DNA from: Perkinsela sp. pyNocScin1
Lineage: Eukaryota > Euglenozoa > Kinetoplastea > Prokinetoplastida > Perkinselidae
Length of the DNA stretch: 64,000 nt
Reading direction: 5' to 3'
Assembly (NCBI GenBank): GCA_964019655.1
Contig: CAXHTR010000002.1
Coordinates: 434,001 to 498,000 of the forward strand
The notes beneath the pieces were generated by a model. It did not search any database and had not been told where the DNA came from. It saw nothing but the letters and a program-made list of their open reading frames with translations. Both the position numbers and the translations under genes were made by a program. Positions 28,514-36,407 of this stretch are shown here, one piece after another; position 1 is the first letter of the stretch; each line of letters opens with the position of its first letter.

Positions 28514-29422
28514 TCACGCGATGCCGCTCGGCAAGCGTGATGGCCCATCGAGGCGCTCAAAGCGGTTCATATTGGCGTGGAGCCTGCGAAAACTCGCAGG
28601 CAGGGCGCTCACATCGAGAACTCCACAGAAGGCATTTGCTGCGATATGCAGCGACTCCATGCGGCTGGGAAGGTGATGGAGATCGATTTCACCGCAAAAG
28701 GCGTTGTGACTCAAGTAAAGCCCGAGGAGCGAGGCTGGGAGGCGTGTGAAATCGACTGCGCCTGAAAGTTTGTTCATAGACAGCACAATTTTTTCCATTC
28801 CGCCCGGGAGCTGCGTCAAGCAGACGCTCCCTGAGAGCTTGTTGCTCCGCAGGTTGATGGCCGTGAGCTTCGGGGGCAAAGACGTCAAGTCGATGCCCCC
28901 ATGAAAGTTGTTCTGCGCGAGAACAAGCGTGTCCATCGGGTACGGGAGCTCCGTGAGGTTTACCTCACCCGACAGGCCGTTGTCGCGCACATCGAGCTTG
29001 ACCATGGAATGCGGGACCGTCGACAAATCGAGACTCCCGTACAGCGCATTTTCTATAATGGACAGACTTTGCATGCCCGCCGGTAGCTGCGCTGTGTCGA
29101 GCGTTGTGTGAACCGTATTTTGGTACATCGAGAGCACACAGAGCGTGTCGGGAAAGTGGTCGAGGTGGAGCTGACCGCAGACAGCGTAAAAGGTGAACCG
29201 CCAGTTGATTCCCGTGACATTGCCTGCAGCGTCACACGTCACGCCCTCCCACGAGGCGTATGGGCGAAGCTCTCCGCTCGAATCACGGAATTGGGAAGTG
29301 TCCTGCATATCACAGATGACCATCTCCATGAGCGTTTGCTGCGGCAGCGATTGCTTGTCAAAGCGCCCAAGCGAAGCTTCATCGGCGCAGCTGAAGAGCA
29401 CTGCAAGGAGTTTATTTCGCAT
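28514..29422 (-). CDS. Leucine-rich-repeat protein 3 (probable C-terminal truncation by in-frame TGA)
   Basis: The product is 302 residues as read to the TGA at 28514-28516. The N-terminal cap (LMEMVICDM..., then YASWEGVTCDAAGNVTGINWR) has the WxGVxC motif and parallels LRR gene 1. About nine repeats follow (for example LSGEVNLTELP, FCGEIDLHHLP). Past the TGA the same frame continues for 36 codons, to a second TGA at 28403-28405, with LDVSDNDLAGEIRIP. This is clearly the family's last repeat and tail. The gene is therefore either recently truncated or read through. The start is ATG at 29422. Confidence 0.7.
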   Translation of the reverse strand: MRNKLLAVLFSCADEASLGRFDKQSLPQQTLMEMVICDMQDTSQFRDSSGELRPYASWEGVTCDAAGNVTGINWRFTFYAVCGQLHLDHFPDTLCVLSMYQNTVHTTLDTAQLPAGMQSLSIIENALYGSLDLSTVPHSMVKLDVRDNGLSGEVNLTELPYPMDTLVLAQNNFHGGIDLTSLPPKLTAINLRSNKLSGSVCLTQLPGGMEKIVLSMNKLSGAVDFTRLPASLLGLYLSHNAFCGEIDLHHLPSRMESLHIAANAFCGVLDVSALPASFRRLHANMNRFERLDGPSRLPSGIA

Positions 29423-29520
29423 GTTGATTCAAAGAAATTTTGACGTGGTGACATGGTAATATCTCTTTTCATTCGAAGATGAATACACGGTTTACATGGA
29501 CATATCAAACAACGACAACT

Positions 29521-30237
29521 TCACACCGCTGTGAGCCTCTCGGGGCATGCAGCGATGTGGTTTCTGCACACGTCCATTCCGCTCAGCGCAGCACCACACC
29601 AGAGGCACTGCATGCTCTGCTCCAAGTAGGCATTGTACATGTCGTTTGCTGTGTCGAACCGGCCGCCAGCACGGATGTGCGCCAGCGCCTGGTGCGACTC
29701 GAGGAAGAATGGCGTTGCAAATGAGTTGTAGTGTCGTTTCTTCCGAAGCGCACGGCCCGCCAGGTCCAGGGACAGGACATGCATATGCACGGGATGCAGT
29801 GACGGAATGGCATGAAAGCCGGAGATGAACACGCGCTCGGGTTCAATGCGCTGCAGCGCGCCGTGGATGACTTCGTCCCCAAATTGAACCATTCGACTGA
29901 GAAACGCCATATCCTGTCGCTTGGTGCGGTCAAACTCGTGTATGGAAGCGAACTGCGCAGCTCTCGGAAGCACGAGCAAGTGGTACTTGGACTTTGGAAA
30001 CTGATCGTAGATGGCGACAAAGTCTTTTGTCGCGTGGAAAAGCAAGGGATGTGTGCCCGAGTCCCGGACATCACGGAGCACATGGTAGAGCGCTTGGAGT
30101 GAGTTCTGCCCGGCGAAAAGCGCTGGCTCTGTGTACGTCTGCGGCAGAGATGCATACCTACGCGCAGAAAAGTGATGTACTTGGGCGTCACTCGGCTCTG
30201 GCACCTTGAAGAGCGCCTGTTTCTTTCGACTTCGCAT
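29521..30237 (-). CDS. APTX: Aprataxin-like DNA 5'-AMP hydrolase (HIT domain plus zinc finger)
   Basis: The product has 238 residues. The HIT domain runs from about 55 to 190 with FVAIYDQFPKSKYHLLVLPR, the FISGFHAIPSLHPVHMHVLSLD active-site segment, and HYNSFATPFFLE, a run specific to aprataxins. The C-terminus has CLWCG plus HIAACPE, matching the C2HE-type zinc finger. The catalytic middle His and last His are kept, but the first His of the HxHxH triad aligns with Pro, with a His one place earlier. Aprataxin removes AMP from abortive ligation ends; RNase H2B is encoded about 2.3 kb upstream in this block. Confidence 0.85.
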   Translation of the reverse strand: MRSRKKQALFKVPEPSDAQVHHFSARRYASLPQTYTEPALFAGQNSLQALYHVLRDVRDSGTHPLLFHATKDFVAIYDQFPKSKYHLLVLPRAAQFASIHEFDRTKRQDMAFLSRMVQFGDEVIHGALQRIEPERVFISGFHAIPSLHPVHMHVLSLDLAGRALRKKRHYNSFATPFFLESHQALAHIRAGGRFDTANDMYNAYLEQSMQCLWCGAALSGMDVCRNHIAACPERLTAV

Positions 30238-30312
30238 CGTGCATCTAGAATTGAAAAGAGTCGCGTGCTACAATCGTTCGAGGATGCGCAATAATGAAGA
30301 AACTCGCCAAAC

Positions 30313-31410
30313 TCACTCCCCGAGGCTGGCCAGAAGGTCACGGTAGGCGCCCTGGCGCATCGGATCTACGGCCAAAAGGCAGTGCAGCACAATCGCCTGC
30401 GCAGTCTCAAATTCGTTCGGAAACGTACAGCCCGCTGCTTTTGCGTCGAGGAACCGCTCGAGCTTGCGAGCTTTGCGCAGCTCAATTACAACTATGGCGC
30501 TGATCTCGCTGTCTTCCCACTCACTACAGTACCGTGCGATCGCGAGCACCAGGCGCAGCGGGAAGCGTAGAGGCTTATCCTCCATGTCGATGAGCTCAAC
30601 AGCTGAATCTATGAGCGCCGCAAACCACTGCCGGCAATTACTTTGCGCTTTCGCACAGGGTGTATGCGTATTCACAAGTTTATTGAGCATAATAGATAGA
30701 CCTTCCGCATACTTGAATGCGCACGGGTCGAACGGATCGCAGTACATTGCGCTTTGGATCATAGAGAGCTCTTCAAGTATAGCGTTGGCGTCATGCGATC
30801 GCTCTATGCAGACTGCACGCTCGTGCCAGGCGCTGTAGTTTCCGAAGCACTGCTCGATGATTCTGCGGGCATAGCTCAGTCTGCTCTCGACACAAATATC
30901 TGGAAAATGCTGTTCAATGCAGACCATCAGCCATCGGTAGTGTCCCCACGCGTGAAAATTCCGGTAGTCCAGGGCGATGATGTCTTTGATGATATCGACT
31001 TCCGTGCGAATGATGTCTGTAAGCCGCAGTGACTGAGCTTCGTTAATAAGCCACTTGCGGTATCGCCAGAGCTCATAGGACTTCAAAGTTTTCGACTGGA
31101 GCTCGCGCATGAGGAGTAAATCAGCGCGCAACATGTTCTCGTATGAGATAAAAGCGTTTTCACCCCTACTTTGCAGGCTCTTGATTTTGTGATCTCTGCA
31201 GGTTTCAAGCACCCATATGCGACTGTTGACCGCCGTATATAGCTTCGGTTGCTGGCGGAGAAACTCGGCTGAAGACTGCGCCATCTCATGGAACTCAGCG
31301 TCGCTCATGGATGTACCCCTCGACTTAAGCTCGCCGTAGCGCTCGAGAAATAACTCATAAAATTGTAGATCAGCAGATTCATCAGTTTCTATAAATGCTT
31401 TCTCATGCAT
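30313..31410 (-). CDS. RABGGTA: Rab geranylgeranyltransferase alpha subunit
   Basis: The product is 365 residues from the ATG at 31410. Prenyltransferase-alpha (PPTA) repeats are visible: AVNSRIWVLE, SYELWRYRKWLI, NFHAWGHYRWLM and NYSAWHERAVC, each with the W-x-x-R core, preceded by helical linkers. The family pairs with a beta subunit to attach geranylgeranyl groups to Rab C-terminal cysteines. The LRR and Ig-like domains of animal RabGGTA are absent, as in fungi. The same frame stays open another 98 codons upstream (to 31704) and would add two hydrophobic segments. I treat that as untranslated AT-rich leader but cannot exclude it. Confidence 0.85.
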   Translation of the reverse strand: MHEKAFIETDESADLQFYELFLERYGELKSRGTSMSDAEFHEMAQSSAEFLRQQPKLYTAVNSRIWVLETCRDHKIKSLQSRGENAFISYENMLRADLLLMRELQSKTLKSYELWRYRKWLINEAQSLRLTDIIRTEVDIIKDIIALDYRNFHAWGHYRWLMVCIEQHFPDICVESRLSYARRIIEQCFGNYSAWHERAVCIERSHDANAILEELSMIQSAMYCDPFDPCAFKYAEGLSIMLNKLVNTHTPCAKAQSNCRQWFAALIDSAVELIDMEDKPLRFPLRLVLAIARYCSEWEDSEISAIVVIELRKARKLERFLDAKAAGCTFPNEFETAQAIVLHCLLAVDPMRQGAYRDLLASLGE

Positions 31411-31746
31411 TGCCAATGTAAAAACATGGATAAATAAGTTGAGTACAAGGATGAGCAAATGCGGGGAAACTAAATGATTTGCACACAAAATTAAAAAAAT
31501 AATCAGTCTCTTCCTAGCATATGTATCATAAGGTTTCATTGGAATAAAATTCCATTCAAATGTATCATCACATGGGATTCGACAAGCAATTCGCATCGCA
31601 TAAAGTATCATCGTACTTGAAAAGAGCATAAGTCGAATAAAACCGAGAACAAAGAGAAAGAATCGCTTTTTTGGTGGATCTCTTACCTCGGCATCTATTA
31701 TCATACGCGAAATGAATCGTATCTACACGCACATCAACTTGCATCA
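31411..31746 (-). other. AT-rich gap between Fe-SOD and Rab GGTase alpha, open in frame
   Basis: This 336-bp stretch has no independent recognised gene. The Rab GGTase frame continues through it to an ATG at 31704 and would encode two hydrophobic, Phe/Leu/Ile-rich segments. T-rich DNA produces such segments by chance, so a UTR is the simpler reading. Small membrane-protein coding is possible. Confidence 0.4.
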
Positions 31747-32421
31747 TCACACAGACATGGCCCTGTCGTAGTGTGCTGAGATCGCTGGCCAGTCGATTAC
31801 CTTCCAGATCTCGTTGAGATAGTCTCCACGTCTATTCTCAAAGTCTTTGTAATACGCATGTTCCCAGACGTCGATGGTCATGATAGCGCGCCCTGCATCT
31901 GCTGCGGGGATCTCTGCGTTCGATGTGTTAACTATCCTTAGCTTGTCGCCGTCGGCAACAAGCCACGTCCAACCACTTCCAAAGTTGCTGAGGCCTGCTT
32001 CGCAAAACTTCGATTTGAATGAGTCAAATGTTCCAAACGAGCGGCGGATCGCGCTGTCCACCGAATGCGAAGGCAGCAGCGCTCCACCACCCGCTTTGAT
32101 GCACTGCCAGTAGAAGCTATGATTCAGATGCTGCGCGAACTGATTAAACATGCCACCTTTCTCCAAGTTTCTGGCGATTTCTTCAATTTGCTTCCCGGCG
32201 TGTGTGCCCTCGGACTGATTTTTGAGAAAGCCGTTGATCTTGTCGACATAGCCTTGATGGTGTTTGTTGATGTGCAGATCAAGCTGTCGTTTAGAAAACA
32301 CCTCGCTTAGTCCCTCATCGAGCGAGAACTTGAGCGCGGGAATAGCGACTGTGCGGTCTGCATGTACTTGGAGGTCGGGCATCATGCCAAACGCCCTTCT
32401 CACAAAAAGGCTTCGCTGCAT
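31747..32421 (-). CDS. Iron superoxide dismutase, mitochondrial
   Basis: The product has 224 residues. The N-terminus (MQRSLFVRRAFGMM) is a short Arg-rich mitochondrial presequence. Metal ligands are visible: His in LHINKHHQGYV, His in HLNHSFYW, and Asp and His in DVWEHAYY. Gln in FAQHLNHSFYW and the FGSGWTWLV run point to the Fe rather than the Mn type, the usual form in kinetoplastids. It converts superoxide to peroxide. The frame extends to 32460 only through a TTG, so the ATG at 32421 is used. Confidence 0.93.
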   Translation of the reverse strand: MQRSLFVRRAFGMMPDLQVHADRTVAIPALKFSLDEGLSEVFSKRQLDLHINKHHQGYVDKINGFLKNQSEGTHAGKQIEEIARNLEKGGMFNQFAQHLNHSFYWQCIKAGGGALLPSHSVDSAIRRSFGTFDSFKSKFCEAGLSNFGSGWTWLVADGDKLRIVNTSNAEIPAADAGRAIMTIDVWEHAYYKDFENRRGDYLNEIWKVIDWPAISAHYDRAMSV

Positions 32422-32492
32422 TTCTCTTCTTGAAATATATTTAGAGCGTAAACAAAGCAACTGATTGATAAGAGCATTGACTAGCCGTTAAT

Positions 32493-33365
32493 TCACTTCT
32501 TTTGCTTGAAATAAGCGAATAGAGGGCCTTTTTTGGGGGACGCCTGTATTGGCAAAGGCTGGGCGGCCACTGTCTGCTGATCATTTACGCTTCGGTCCCG
32601 TGGATTTCTCACCTTATATAGCTCCTTCAGCCAGCCACTAACGACTGGGCATGAGCTCAAAGCGTGGTTTGCAAAAAAACGTACCGCGACATCGATTTCG
32701 AGACAACCCCGTGCACGTGCGCAAGAGAAAATGGTGTCCACTTTCTTGATCATCCAGTCGATGATTAATTTTTTCCTGAACATACCATCAGTATATAGCT
32801 GAGAGTCTTTTGCTAATTTGTGATACAACGGCTGCAATGTCTGCCAAGAGCATGAGCCGCAAGAGCACGGGGCTTTGGGCTTAATTTGACACGTTGGAAA
32901 CTTAGTGTTGTCAATTTTCTCTAGTACTTGTTGCAGTGATATCTCACTTCTGTCATACGGTTTGAACATCTCGTCAACGAGCTCAAGAACAAGGAAATCG
33001 GGATCAAGTCGGGACAGCAAGAGCATTTTACCAGGCTTGGTGATCATGCACAAAGAACGCCCACCGCTCTCTGACGATAAATCACCTCCCCACGCACTGT
33101 TCTTCTGGGAAGCAGGATACGGCGATATCTCCGACACCGTGCAAAGAAGGAAATTCGAATCATTATTATGGGCGGTGGCCTCAGCCACAAGAGCAAGGTA
33201 GCGGCCATTTTGCGCACTTTGGAAAGGGTTCTGCAGAAAAGTGATCTCAGTGCCTATTTTTCTAGGGGGATGTGGTGCCACATCGTGCGCGCTCGCCAAC
33301 TCGCGCATACCACTAACAATCTTGCAAGAGTCAAGAAGTACACAGTGCGTGTTGGCGTAGATCAT
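32493..33365 (-). CDS. RNASEH2B: Ribonuclease H2 subunit B
   Basis: The 290-residue product has the RNase H2B core: LLLSRLDPDFLVLELVDEMFKPY and LEKIDNTKFPTCQIK, with a later DGMFRKKLIIDWMIKKVDTI helix resembling the human KTLKWLEKKVN region. The C-terminus, KKGPLFAYFKQKK, looks like a non-canonical PCNA-binding box (L at position 4, YF at 7-8, Lys instead of Gln at 1). Subunit B binds the A/C heterotrimer that cuts RNA in DNA. The N-terminal half is divergent, so the call rests on the middle and C-terminal segments. Confidence 0.7.
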   Translation of the reverse strand: MIYANTHCVLLDSCKIVSGMRELASAHDVAPHPPRKIGTEITFLQNPFQSAQNGRYLALVAEATAHNNDSNFLLCTVSEISPYPASQKNSAWGGDLSSESGGRSLCMITKPGKMLLLSRLDPDFLVLELVDEMFKPYDRSEISLQQVLEKIDNTKFPTCQIKPKAPCSCGSCSWQTLQPLYHKLAKDSQLYTDGMFRKKLIIDWMIKKVDTIFSCARARGCLEIDVAVRFFANHALSSCPVVSGWLKELYKVRNPRDRSVNDQQTVAAQPLPIQASPKKGPLFAYFKQKK

Positions 33366-33455
33366 TGCAGTGCATCACAGCTTAAAAAATGGAGATGGTA
33401 CAACTGCGTGATGCAGGCTCAACAAAAGTTGTATGAAGTACACGTACATGCACCC

Positions 33456-34316
33456 TCAAAGTTTTTTCTGCTTCTTGGCCGTGTTTGTGTATGGGGCAAG
33501 CGACCACTCAATATCGGTCCCCTTCATCTCAACAGTTCCCTGCTTTATCTCGAACGGCCGAAGCTCGAAACGGGGTCCAAGCTCGTGCAAGCTCACATCG
33601 CCTTTGCTCTTTGTAAACGAGTGATTGCGGAAGCTGATAAAGTCATTCTCGTTTGAGAATGTTATAACGCGAGAGCTCTCAGTTTTTGGAACAGGAAAAA
33701 GGTGTTTGAGTATGGACTGCACTCTGTCGCCGAGTTGTGATACAAAATTTTCAAACACAAGATGCGGAAACTGTTGCGACATGTGTGGCATCTTTTCGAC
33801 CTCGTGTCGCATCACAACATTGAAGAGTGTGCACCGCAGTGTCGGTCCGAAAGGCAGATGACTTACGAGTAGCGAGTCTGGATGACCCCTCGTTTCGCCA
33901 ACGACAATTACGTCAGAAAAGCTGTTTCTGCGGGCGAGGTCCATCATCTCGGAGGTGCTGAGCTTTCCTCTATTCATTCGTGTGCTTTCTGGGAATACAA
34001 GCTTGAGCTCCTTGATGAACTGCGAGAGTCGCTGCGATGGGTCACGGGTGGTAGTGAGCAATACTCGAGGGTCTTCAAAGCCCGCGAGTGCATACTCGCT
34101 GTCTTCCGCTGTGCGGATATTCTGGGTTCTATCGTCCTCAAGCTCGAGAGAGTTTTTGAGTCGCTTACCAAGTTTTTTTATCTCGCCAGGAATTTCCGTT
34201 TGATTCTGTATAGCGTCTCGCAACTTTTGCTTTGATTCTTCGATGGAAGCGTGGTTTTTCTCCCGCTGGCGCTGATAGAGATACTCCTTTCGCAAGCGAA
34301 TAATACTGCGCTCCAT
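33456..34316 (-). CDS. IMP4: U3 snoRNP protein IMP4 (Brix domain)
   Basis: The product has 286 residues. A basic N-terminal helix (MERSIIRLRKEYLYQRQRE) precedes the Brix domain: LLTTTRDPSQRLSQFIKELK, SDVIVVGETRGHPDSLLVSHLPFGPTL, then ITFSNENDFISFRNHSF and LGPRFELRPFEIKQGT. HPDSLLVSHLPFGPT is diagnostic for IMP4 within the Brix family. It acts in the small-subunit processome with U3 RNA. Only about 90 bp separate its stop from the RNase H2B start. Confidence 0.95.
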   Translation of the reverse strand: MERSIIRLRKEYLYQRQREKNHASIEESKQKLRDAIQNQTEIPGEIKKLGKRLKNSLELEDDRTQNIRTAEDSEYALAGFEDPRVLLTTTRDPSQRLSQFIKELKLVFPESTRMNRGKLSTSEMMDLARRNSFSDVIVVGETRGHPDSLLVSHLPFGPTLRCTLFNVVMRHEVEKMPHMSQQFPHLVFENFVSQLGDRVQSILKHLFPVPKTESSRVITFSNENDFISFRNHSFTKSKGDVSLHELGPRFELRPFEIKQGTVEMKGTDIEWSLAPYTNTAKKQKKL

Positions 34317-34385
34317 ACAAGTAGGTTAGAAATAACGAAAAAAGGTGCAATCGCTAGAGTCAAGAGTACCTAGATTAACAAAGTT

Positions 34386-35495
34386 TCACACTAGCTCATG
34401 CTGCACTGCTGATAATCCGTCAAAATTTGCAGAAAAATTAAAAATAATTTTGCGCTCAGGTTCGTCGCTTGGGTTTTCCTCGGGGTTAGAAGTAGCCCTC
34501 ATCCAGATGGGCTCGTCCTCCTCATCATTTTCCGGCACTTCGCTTTCAAGAACTGAGGAATGTGTGCCCTGCAAGCGAAAATCTTCGTACGCATGCTGAG
34601 AAGCTTCATTAAAGCACGGCTTACGCTTTGCATCTTGGAGTAGTTGCTGCTTTTGCTCGTACTCTGCTCTCGAAAAGACCAAAGAGGGAACTGATTGGAG
34701 CGACTCCTTCTCGCTGAAATAAAACGGACCTGTCTCGACGTATAGCCGGAGTATGTCGATCACCGGTCCTAGCTCCGCCACAAACGCTTCCCTTTTTCTC
34801 GATTGAATTATTTCGAGAATGCGATCTGCATCTAATTCTTGGTCCAGTGAGACAGTGTGTGTCTCTATGTCCATGCCTGCTTCACTTTGCCCGTGCTTTA
34901 GGAGAACTTTTTCACCATTATCTCCATCAGGGCAGACTGGGCAAACAAATTCTCCCGTCTCATCATCAATTTCAAGACTTGGAATTTCATGTGGAAGAAT
35001 AGAAACACTACACACAGCGCAGCTCAGGTTGCTGTCATCTTCATTACTCGTTGGCACGTGGGCTGCACTGCTTTTTTGCTCCGTATGTGACGTCCACTGG
35101 TAAAAGACGCGTATCGCTCGGGCAAATACAGTCTCAGCCGCCTTCTTGTAGTTGATCACCCATTTCTGAGACTCCTCTGTGTGGTCGAGGCCCTGCTCGT
35201 AGAGCATCATCGTAACATTTTGCATTCGCTTTGAGTGCTCGACAAAGTCTTTAAGCTCGACAAGCGCTGTCGAAACCGTGATATTCTCGTTTGTGAACGG
35301 TTCGCATCGCATGGCTTGCGCAATTTGCGCGATGGACTGAGCCTCCTCTGCAGACTCAAGCGCTTTATAAACCAAGCACTCCTCAATTGAGTAAAACGAT
35401 GTCAAAGCCTTCCACAAAATTTTTTGAAGGGACTCTATGCCAGAGCGTTTGCTGGACTCGGGTGAAACTGCACCACTTGGGAGCGTAGGGATCAT
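34386..35495 (-). CDS. Transcription factor IIE alpha subunit-like protein
   Basis: The product is 369 residues from the ATG at 35495. The N-terminal winged helix (ALTSFYSIEECLVYKALES, about 30-48) resembles the TFIIE-alpha start (FYGxEExxVxDxL). WVINYKKAAETVFARAIRVFY precedes a four-Cys zinc module (SCAVCSVS... then GEFVCPVCPD), in the same order as human TFIIE-alpha. An acidic patch (ENDEEDEPIW) lies near the C-terminus, again as in the family. A longer in-frame extension to 35849 overlaps the next gene and is rejected. TFIIE recruits TFIIH to RNA polymerase II. The similarity is by domain order and short motifs. Confidence 0.65.
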   Translation of the reverse strand: MIPTLPSGAVSPESSKRSGIESLQKILWKALTSFYSIEECLVYKALESAEEAQSIAQIAQAMRCEPFTNENITVSTALVELKDFVEHSKRMQNVTMMLYEQGLDHTEESQKWVINYKKAAETVFARAIRVFYQWTSHTEQKSSAAHVPTSNEDDSNLSCAVCSVSILPHEIPSLEIDDETGEFVCPVCPDGDNGEKVLLKHGQSEAGMDIETHTVSLDQELDADRILEIIQSRKREAFVAELGPVIDILRLYVETGPFYFSEKESLQSVPSLVFSRAEYEQKQQLLQDAKRKPCFNEASQHAYEDFRLQGTHSSVLESEVPENDEEDEPIWMRATSNPEENPSDEPERKIIFNFSANFDGLSAVQHELV

Positions 35496-35583
35496 TGAAT
35501 CATGAATTATGAGCGTATGTAGTGGTGTGAATGAAAAATGTAATTGATGCATAGCAAAGGTGTATTGCCGATATTCACACACA

Positions 35584-35865
35584 TTACTTTTCATCAGCCT
35601 TGCAAATCTGACTGAGTGGCTCAGCGATATGCTTTCCTGTGAAATGCTGTTTCCTCCACCAAAGCGTTGCGTTTGGTGTTGTGGGGAACCCCACGGGCTT
35701 GTTCGGAATTTTTCCATGCATACCCGAGCACGAGAGAAGCCGAAATTCGGTGAGGCGCTTGCATCGCACACAGTAATCCATTCGGCACGAGATGAGCCGG
35801 CTATACGAGTTGGAAACCATGAACTCGTATGCGTACTTGCATATCTCACACCCGTAAACGCCCAT
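35584..35865 (-). CDS. Small Cys-rich protein, unidentified
   Basis: The 93-residue product starts MGVYGCEICKYAY. Its cysteines (CEIC, then CRMDYCVRC and a single later Cys) could make a zinc ribbon. The C-terminal half is basic with KPVGFPTTPNATLWWRKQHF. The size, basicity and position in a compact gene block suggest a small structural or ribosome-associated (perhaps mitochondrial) protein, but I recognise no family. The ATG at 35865 is chosen; upstream the frame runs on through a hydrophobic AT-rich stretch. Confidence 0.55.
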   Translation of the reverse strand: MGVYGCEICKYAYEFMVSNSYSRLISCRMDYCVRCKRLTEFRLLSCSGMHGKIPNKPVGFPTTPNATLWWRKQHFTGKHIAEPLSQICKADEK

Positions 35866-36022
35866 TACATGCGATAAAAGGAAATAGATGGGAATCGCAA
35901 TAATGCGGAGAAAATGAAAACAGCATCGGTGCAATCAAGAAACGAAGATCCCAGCAAGTTCCTCAAATTTAGGGATCATGTCCACTGAGCAGAAACCGAC
36001 AACAAACAATTCTACATGTAAC

Positions 36023-36334
36023 TTAGGATTCGTGGAACTCATCGCCATCAATGACCTCTCCGTCCTCTTCTGCGATGCGCTGTCGAAGTCTCTCTACGCG
36101 GTCCTGCACTTTGCGCTGATCCTCCGTCATTATATCGTATGGGTTGCCCCGATTTCTATACTTTGGGTTTGCAGAATTCATTTTGCATATGACCCAATTC
36201 TTCCGTGCGAGATAGCAGCTGTCATCCAGAAGGCAGTCTTCAAACGATCTAGTCTCTTTATAGCACGTTGACTTCGCAAGGCACTTCAAAAAACCTTCCT
36301 TCGCTCGCCAGCAAGCGCGCTTGGTTTCTGGCAT
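36023..36334 (-). CDS. Twin Cys-x9-Cys mitochondrial protein, Pet191/COA5-like
   Basis: The product has 103 residues. Cysteines are arranged as in the cytochrome c oxidase assembly factor Pet191: FLKCLAKSTCY, FEDCLLDDSCY, then WVICKMNSANPKYRNRGNPYD, whose CK...R.RGN tail matches the family end of the domain. A charged C-terminal helix follows (RVERLRQRIAEEDGE). The fold would be oxidised by Mia40 in the intermembrane space. Six Cys are available for two or three disulfides. The frame extends upstream only to a TTG. Confidence 0.55.
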   Translation of the reverse strand: MPETKRACWRAKEGFLKCLAKSTCYKETRSFEDCLLDDSCYLARKNWVICKMNSANPKYRNRGNPYDIMTEDQRKVQDRVERLRQRIAEEDGEVIDGDEFHES

Positions 36335-36407
36335 AGTATTCAAAATTCTGAAAGAAGCAAGGTAGTCTGTTTTGTTCAGGGCTCAACGCAGGCTGAAAAG
36401 TCTGCAC

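Noticed and set aside
27939-28516. Stop-codon reassignment as explanation for in-frame TAA and TGA in the LRR genes
   Set aside because: All three stop codons clearly terminate conserved genes in this window (for example TAA for primase, TAG for the helicase, TGA for MutY), so a changed code is not supported.
35496-35849. N-terminal extension of the TFIIE-alpha-like frame
   Set aside because: It overlaps the small Cys-rich gene on the same strand, is not similar to the family, and a good ATG exists at 35495.
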